This document shows positions 57,071 through 64,000 of a stretch of DNA of 64,000 nucleotides, in pieces. Made by a program: the position numbers and the translations under genes. The notes below the pieces were generated by a model. The model did no database searches and was not told the DNA's origin. It saw nothing but the letters and a program-made list of their open reading frames with translations. The stretch covers positions 14,857,237-14,921,236 of the forward strand of contig OX388307.1 in NCBI GenBank assembly GCA_947579605.1, given 5' to 3'. How positions within the stretch are numbered: the first letter of the stretch is position 1; each line of letters opens with the position of its first letter. The stretch comes from Athripsodes cinereus (lineage: Eukaryota; Arthropoda; Insecta; Trichoptera; Leptoceridae).

Positions 57071-60049
57071 TTTTTTATAAAATTTTATTACGTACTATAT
57101 TATTGAAAAACAAAATGTTTAGATACAATAAATGGCGATGAAGGTAAAGTAGAAATTATATTATTAAAATTGTATTATTATCAAAGCTGTTGTTTGTTTA
57201 AAATAAATAAAATACCTAATGTTTGCTCAAATATGACTTCACAACCAAAATATTTCTCACATTTTTTGCCTCATCATAATGATCAGTCGTGTAGAAAAAT
57301 CACAAAAAACTTTGGCGGTCACCTCGTGTGGGTAGGTATGGTAGATTGGTAGGTACTCTTGGTGATGTAATGGTCCGTTTCAGACGCAATAAGAAATCAA
57401 ATCTCAGGTGACTTGATGACTATTTAATGATTGTGTTATTTTCGTTTATCATTATGATTTGACCATTGTGTATTGCATACTTATGGTTAGTTGAGGACAA
57501 GTAACAACCTATGCCTAATCGCGCAATAATTTACAATTTATGACTCTGACACCTTTTTTAAGTTTCATTTCAAATTGGGTTGAATTGAAAAACACTCCAT
57601 TGCGGATAACCATAAAAACCTATATAGAAAAAAGAGGGCATGTCTTAGCATGGGTAGGTACAATAGAAACCTTAAAGATGTTAACATGAAAATATTAAGA
57701 TGAAATCTAACACAACATTCTTGATGCTAACAAGCTCTCTTTCAACATTCATATCAGTTATTTTGCTATTACCAACACAACAATAATATTATTATTATTA
57801 CGAGTACATATTATATAATATTATTATGTAGTTATAGATATAATCTTAATTATGGAATCACTTCACAGAGCATCTTCATAAAGAATAATAAACACAACCT
57901 GATTAGGTACAATAACAACATTCATTATTCGAGTTTTATTTATTTACGTTATTTTGCTACTATACTAAATCACGACTTTCTTTTTAAACATGCGCACAAT
58001 GATATCTTTCAATATCGTGTATATTATTACATACAATAATTATAATAGGTACCGATTGTAAGTAAGTACATAAGTATGTATATTGTGCATTATTATAATA
58101 ATATGTATTATTATTTAGCTAAACAATAATATAAATACATAATACAGATGATGAGATAATATTGTACGTTTACCTATAACTTATATTATTGTATCTCATA
58201 GGTAGGTACTACATATATGTAGGTAAGGTAGGTACCTACTTGTGAATAACAAAGCCCCGTGTCGTGATGGACTGAAGGTCTGATGCTTGATGCACATTGG
58301 ATCATCTTAATACCAATATTATTACGACTCTAGTATGATATCCGGCAACTACATACGTATATGCGGTATCCGATCGGATGGTAAATCTTGAAATTTGTTC
58401 AATATCCAATCAAATATTCGATATTTAAAAATTAATTTTTAAAAATCATAAAAATTCATACTTCAGAATTGTGTGGATCTAAATTTTCATGAAATGAATT
58501 TAAAATCAATAATGATAAAATAATATAAAATAAAATGACATTTATTGATAATCATATAAAGAACTATTTGATTATACCTACATACCTACTCACTATTTCA
58601 AAATAGGCGTTTGATTGGTTTGTTCGCACGGACGTACGCACATCTATTATCACAAAAACTTATAATTATAAAAAAAAAACACGATGGTTTTAAACTTTGA
58701 TTTTGTCAGTGTTCTAATATCCGACTATTTGGTTTAGGTTCTCGTCTAATATCCGGTATCAGGGATAATATTACTCTCTGTTTCATCACTACAGTGCAAT
58801 TCTTTTTATGATATATTATATTGTGATTATTTCACTTCGTGACTTTTGTATTCCTTTTGTATTTAGGCAGTACCTATCTGGATCTGCTTACAGTCTAATT
58901 ATTAGGTATACGTTAAACAATTGTAATATTGAACGCAGCGTGTATTGGTACTATTAGGTACCTATACCTAAAAATGTTTAGCCGAATAGACAAAACAATC
59001 ATCTGAGCTCATCCACCTTGACAAATATAATTGATTTCATATTATACATACATGCACCAAATGAAAATAAGGAAAAATGTGAAAGGTTCCTTAAACTAAT
59101 TTTTAATTTAATTTTCACAAATATGCATACAGAAATGGGTAAGTTGAAAGAAATCGCGACTATATTGATTCTATTTGATATTGTCATATTTTTATGTATT
59201 TTATTGCTTATGATCAATGTACTCGTACCTTCATTTAAGAAATAAATGTTATTTTTTTCACTGATAATATAATCGATATAAATTATGCTGAAATAAATCG
59301 ATTCTAAAATACTGATTTATGTAGTTTCAAAAACGTCGAAATGAATGTAGAAATGTGTTGTTTTTTTCAGTTTCAATATTCTAGGATCAATGTGCCTTTA
59401 TCATAATTACTCGATTACGAATGCATAGCCATGAAATATAAAAATATGTGCCTTTGTATGTGAATCCCTTATGTATAATCAATATTAAACTAAATTGATG
59501 ATTTTCACAATATATAGTTTATGAAGGAGTAGTATTTTTTTATGTTCTTCTTAATGTTTATGTCAATATCACAAAATTCCAAGGTTTTCCTTTCACAAGT
59601 GACCCCATAAGAAGTAAGGGTCACTTGTAAGTATCGTGAGTGATGGTAGGTAGGTAGGTAGGTACCTATGTCGTAAAGATCTTCACTGGAAATGTGAAGA
59701 CAGGAAAGGAAGACGTTTTGCAGAAGGCCAAACTTTTCATGCATTGTCATCAAAGACAAAGTAATGGAACAATAATACTATGTAGGTACATAATATTTAT
59801 AATGATATGCATAACAACCTTATAATTGGATTAACTGTGAGATGTTAGAGGTCTTGACAGTATGTGAGTATTGTGTGATCAATTTTATAATTTACCATCT
59901 GCTCTAATAATTACCTATTGTAATTATTGTATGTGAATGTAGTTATTGTCAATTCTGGCTTGAGCAAGAGTAGGTACTAATGGAATATTATCAACACTGA
60001 ACTTAGAAAAATAGGAAGTTCAAAACAAATGTATTTTCTACTAGGTATA
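57071..60049. other. Intergenic, no gene seen
   Basis: AT-rich. About 58340-58790 has repeated atatccggtatc motifs and an end-like tttcatcactacagtg, suggesting a decayed hAT MITE. 59588-59627 is a small hairpin (acaagtgaccc/gggtcacttgt). 59645-59665 is a GGTA microsatellite. Confidence 0.4.
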
Positions 60050-60220
60050 TTAATTTCTTTTAGCAGAGACGTCTTTCAAGGACATTGCCAATCTTTATCA
60101 AAGAGATTGACAACGTCCTTTAATGACGAAGGATGTCTTTCTCGATAAAAAAAAAACAATATAGTTGAAAAACATTTGTTTTAAATTTGATTGTGGACTA
60201 CCTTAACACCGAGACAGTGA
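60050..60220. repeat. Family B foldback element, copy
   Basis: Inner arms cagagacgtctttcaaggac and gtcctttaatgacgaaggat form a hairpin. It ends with attgtggactaccttaacac and cgagacagtgat, the family terminus. Confidence 0.65.
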
Positions 60221-60899
60221 TAAGAAAAATAGGGTTAAGTAAGAATTATTAAATTGTACCCAAAGACTTGAACCGCTTTAGTTTTGCTCTATTTGTACTA
60301 TTATTGAACGATATTTTTAGTTAAACTAAAAATTCATTGTCACTTTTGTAACTATTTGGAGTTTTATGATCGGAACATAGGAAAAATATTTTTTTGTGGT
60401 TATATTTTATTAACACCAATAGTGTTTACTTTTTACGTTACACTTTCCTAAGTTCGAGAGTGGATGGGTAGGTACGTGTAAGTTCAATATTCTTGCATAT
60501 TTGATTTGCTCTGGTTGACAATTTAACCCAACAAAATACTTTGGAATTAGATATCAATTACATAATTCACTCGATGTCGGGTGCCTTGCCGAAAAGAAAA
60601 AGAAAAAGAAAAAAAGATCAATTATTAAGAATTACTTACCTATCGAAATTTATTTGGAAAAAAATAGGTAGTTTTTTTGTTTGTTTACGGAAGAAGCGGT
60701 TGGTTGATTTTATGAATCTTTTAGCTTTTCAATAATTTGTCATATTTTTAATTTATTTTTTCACTATAAATCGTCATACGTAAAATTTATTAAAAAAAAT
60801 ACTAAAATGTCAAATAGAAGTTCGCGACATGGGTATGAAACATTCTCACCTACTAAAACAAAAAAATAATATTTTTATTCAAATGTTATTGTTATAAGC
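60221..60899. other. Intergenic, no gene seen
   Basis: AT-rich; a short Lys-rich ORF at 60541-60735 is probably chance. Confidence 0.4.
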
Positions 60900-61100
60900 A
60901 GTGGAACATCCGGTTAAGAATAGGTCTCTCACTCTTTTACGCAAGTTATCGAGTGACCTGTAAAAAGCAGGTGTTCGAAAAAATGAAGACAGGTTTGACA
61001 TCTATCCTGACTGTCTTAACTTTTTATTAGTTCAGAGAAGACAGTTCGCATGTTTGTTACATACTTGTAGGATATGACGTGTGGGATATGTGGGTAGTAA
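60900..61100 (+). repeat. Family C retroposon, near full-length (sense plus)
   Basis: It runs from gtggaacatccggttaagaa to gatatgacgtgtgggatatg and ends in TAG/TAA repeats (about 61082-61098). It is diverged from the 18.7 and 31.3 kb copies. Confidence 0.6.
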
Positions 61101-61780
61101 TAATAATAATTGTGAATCAACAAGGCATCTTAGCTCCTGCATTCTTATCTATGTCTAATTTAGTTAAGGGAGTAAAGATAACATTATTTTGTATGAATAG
61201 GTAGATAGGTAATAGGTATAGAGATTTGAGTAGATCATTATCACTTGGTGCATTCGCTATACCTACATCTATACCTGAGTGGAAGTAAAATATAATAATA
61301 TGATGAATCAGTGCACAATATAAATACCAGCTTACATCTGTACGCAATATAGGTAACATATTGTATGTAATTTAACAATATTATTTTAATAACAGCACAC
61401 ATACAATAACAACAATAATATATCGCGTTAATGTTGCGCTCTATTTGTTTTTCAAAATAACGCGATATTGAAGCGCATCATAGTTATGTGCTTATAAACC
61501 TAAGCAGCGATCTAGTGGAAATGAAGTGCAGATAGAAAGAAACGGTACCTGACAAGAATGTCATCGTCAAATAATAACCACAAGTTGTCATCTCATAATA
61601 CAGGTATTAATAATAATGTTATTACATGTCTCTAACATTATCAATAACTATAACAGTACTCATTAGGTTGACTGCCTTTAATGCCACTCGCCTACTTAAA
61701 TAATAATTAAAGTATTGGATCCGATATTCTGCGTGGCCAAGTGTTACAATTTTGTGACTAGAATAAACTTTCCGAGTTTC
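61101..61780. other. Intergenic, no gene seen
   Basis: AT-rich. An imperfect inverted repeat around atatcgcgtt (61419-61480) is the only feature. Confidence 0.4.
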
Positions 61781-61793
61781 ACGGGTGGTTTAT

Positions 61794-61886
61794 ACTATAC
61801 TATACCATCACGGCATATCCCACAAGTGGGGTAGCCAGCAGATCAGCTGCATGTAAGAAACATGCAAACTGTCCTCTTAAACATAA
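61794..61886 (-). mobile_element. Family C retroposon, 5'-truncated, with 13-bp duplication
   Basis: Only the last 90 bp of the family is present, including its TATAG tail. It is flanked by ACGGGTGGTTTAT at 61781-61793 and 61887-61899. The 5' truncation with intact 3' end is the signature of target-primed reverse transcription. Confidence 0.85.
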
Positions 61887-61899
61887 ACGGGTGGTTTAT

Positions 61900-62449
61900 G
61901 TAGGCATATTTTTGCAATATTAGAAAATGAATCGAATCGAGTCACGTTTTCATAAAAAATAATAAATACTCGAACACAACCTTCACAAACTAATAAAGGA
62001 ATTATAATATTTTGGATAAAATTAACATGTACTTATCCTACTCTAATTTTTGATTAAACATGCGTTTTCTCACCAGAGTGTAAAGTTTGACTAGTTATAG
62101 AAAAATAAGGACTGCTTTAAATTCTATTGCATTGCTTCTGAGGATTTTAAAATATCTCCCAAAATAAGAAGTACCAATGATATTATTGTTCGCTTCTATC
62201 TGAAGTAATGTTAAGAACAAGAGAAATTTTCATTTTTAGATTATTGTAGTTTTGAAGCACTATTTAGTAAATTTTTCAATTGCTATCATACTATTCTGTT
62301 ATCTTCCAGGGTTTTATGAGGAAATATTCAATATGAAGTATGAGAGACGTGTAACAGAAATGTAAGTCTTTGACAGAAATGAGGAAAGTTTAAGGAACGG
62401 ATTAAATATTTAACTTCAAGGAATAGGTGGACAGATATATTATCTGATA
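61900..62449. other. Intergenic, no gene seen
   Basis: AT-rich, no features. Confidence 0.4.
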
Positions 62450-62703
62450 TATACAAGGTAACATAACATATTAAGACAATTCACACAGACCAAGCTAGTC
62501 CCAAACTAAGAAATGAATCTTGAATTATGGGTATTAACACGACGATACACATATATACAAATGCACTACACACATATACATGTGACACCCAAACCCAGGA
62601 CAGTTTGAAAAAGGTCGTTCTTCATTTTGCCCTGGCCGGGAATCGAACCCGGGACCTCGTGATTCAATGGCAAGAGCGTTAGCCTCTGCGCCACACCGGT
62701 CGT
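62450..62703 (-). mobile_element. tRNA-derived SINE, about 250 bp
   Basis: On the minus strand the head (62703-62628) has an A box (gtggcgcagagg) and a B box (ggttcgattcc) in a tRNA-like context. The body carries ctgggtttgggtgtcacatg and cttagtttgggactagcttg, and the end is ttaatatgttatgtt. The 3' half recurs at 40455-40545. The head resembles a tRNA but the loop is expanded, so it is not a tRNA gene. Confidence 0.8.
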
Positions 62704-63277
62704 CGGTAGGTACTTAGTATCAATTAATTATTAGTTCTCGTTTTGGAGATCACATAGTTTTAAAATGTTGAATTGTGCACAGAGGACAGTCATTTTTAAA
62801 AAAGATAGGTACGTAATGAGTTATTAGAAAGATATATGGCAAAATAAATTTAGTGATTACACGATGCACAGAAGACAGAATGCAAAAAAGCAAATAGTAG
62901 ATATATTGCTACTATCACCTGATGGTCATTTCTACAATCAAGTGTCAACAGTGACAAGTGACAAAATGTCTATTAACATTAGGTAAGTAAAGAGATGGTG
63001 CAATGTAACAGCTATTGTAGATTTTATTATTAAATACTTTCTTAACCACGTCAACCCGTAACAGATATTCTTTTATTATTTTTTAAGTACTTCCTACGTT
63101 ATTACACATATTTTAGATGTATTTTGTACAAATATTCCAATTGTATTTTGTCATGTAGATATTTGCTTTGCATTGTTCTGTTACCCATGTTAAAGAATTA
63201 AAGTCATAGTGTTTTGGTAGTAAACTTCTGCATAATTGCGAAAAGACTAAAAAAAGTAATAAGTATATAACTACATT
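62704..63277. other. Intergenic, no gene seen
   Basis: AT-rich, no features. Confidence 0.4.
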
Positions 63278-63752
63278 TACTGTGTCGGTGTAAATTACAT
63301 AATGATATTAAAAAAACAAATGTTTTTTTCTACTAAATATATGTTTATTATTTAGAGAGACGACGCTCGTCATTAAGAACATTGTCAATTGCGGCGTACA
63401 GACAGCTGGATGCGAACGTCAATCATCAATCAACAAGCAAAAATCTCAAATCTTACGGTGACAATTCGGAGCATTCTCCGAAGAAATATTCGAATTAATG
63501 CCTTCGCTACGTCTTATGGACGGGTAACGAAGGCATTCATTCGAATATTTCTTCGGAGAATGCTCCGAATTGTCGCCGAACGTTTTAAGATTTTTGCTTG
63601 ATGATTGACGTTCGCATCCAGCTGTCTGTACGCCGCCAATCATGACGAATATTAAAATGGACAGTATTATAAGATGAAAGACGTCTTTCTCAATAAAAAA
63701 AAACATACCGATTGTGGAAAAAAAACATTTGTTTTTTATTTTCATTACATAA
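63278..63752. mobile_element. Family B foldback element with a long central palindrome
   Basis: The left end ctgtgtcggtgtaaattaca and the flanking core gagacgacgctcgtcattaa match the family. The right core is gaaagacgtctttctcaata, then acatttgttttttattttca. Between them 63389-63639 is one palindrome: gcggcgtacagacagctgga is exactly inverted at the far end, and ggagcattctccgaagaaat near the centre. The stem is about 115 bp with a roughly 20-base loop. Confidence 0.8.
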
Positions 63753-64000
63753 CAATAATAACATAGGCAATTTGTATTTAGCGCCGTTTAATGATCCGTG
63801 ACCATCTCAAGGGTGCCGTGACTTTTCCTGAAAAGCAATGTTTTCAGCATACCTACATAGGAACATAGACATCGAAGATAAACATAGATACCTGTAATTT
63901 GTCCTTGTTAACGTATTAAATGTAATATATATTCTATTTTATGACGTATTTTATTTTTGAACAGTAGGTACATGCGACGTAATAATTACAAATATTATCA
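63753..64000. other. Intergenic, no gene seen
   Basis: AT-rich to the window edge. Confidence 0.4.

Noticed and set aside
60541..60735. 64-codon Lys/Arg-rich ORF
   Set aside because: Short, low complexity, no neighbours or repeats to support it.
62628..62703. Second tRNA gene (minus strand)
   Set aside because: Good A and B boxes but an oversized anticodon region and a SINE body attached; called a SINE head.

Overview
This is animal nuclear DNA, most likely from an insect. It is very AT-rich, has split genes with GT-AG introns and a eukaryotic tRNA gene, and carries many insect-type transposons (jockey-like LINEs, hAT and piggyBac relics, a Helitron, tRNA-derived SINEs). The short palindromic motif TAGGTACCTA is frequent, as in aphids and Lepidoptera. 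I cannot choose between those from sequence alone.

Gene-bearing part, about 5.8-27.2 kb. (1) The 5' half of a minus-strand STARD3/Start1-type gene (coding exons between 5851 and 10111) encodes the four-helix MENTAL domain. Its lipid-binding START domain should lie beyond the left edge. (2) A complete tRNA-Pro(CGG) gene sits at 12638-12709. (3) A complete seven-exon Cdk4/6 gene (14799-17592, plus strand, 322 codons) carries all kinase landmarks. (4) An intronless 546-codon ORF (25504-27144, minus strand) encodes an unrecognised four-pass membrane protein with a long cytoplasmic tail. The three protein genes look independent. They concern late-endosomal sterol transfer, the G1/S cell cycle, and an unknown membrane role.

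Left end, 1-5.76 kb. Transposons are nested three deep: a decayed LINE is interrupted by a terminal-inverted-repeat element (family X), and that is interrupted by a nearly full-length jockey/CR1-like LINE whose 956-residue endonuclease/reverse transcriptase ORF is intact.

Right part, 27.2-64 kb. I could recognise no gene. It holds AT-rich sequence strewn with transposon relics: hAT MITEs with 8-bp target duplications, a piggyBac relic with TTAA ends, an R2/R4-like LINE relic, SINEs, a Helitron, a Penelope-like inverted pair, a 4 x 113 bp tandem array, several strikingly perfect hairpins, and two dispersed families. Family B is a foldback element with a GACGTC core. Family C is a short retroposon with a TATAG/TAG tail and 12-13 bp target duplications. 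No bacterial, phage or CRISPR feature is present. All splice sites were read by eye and need transcript support.
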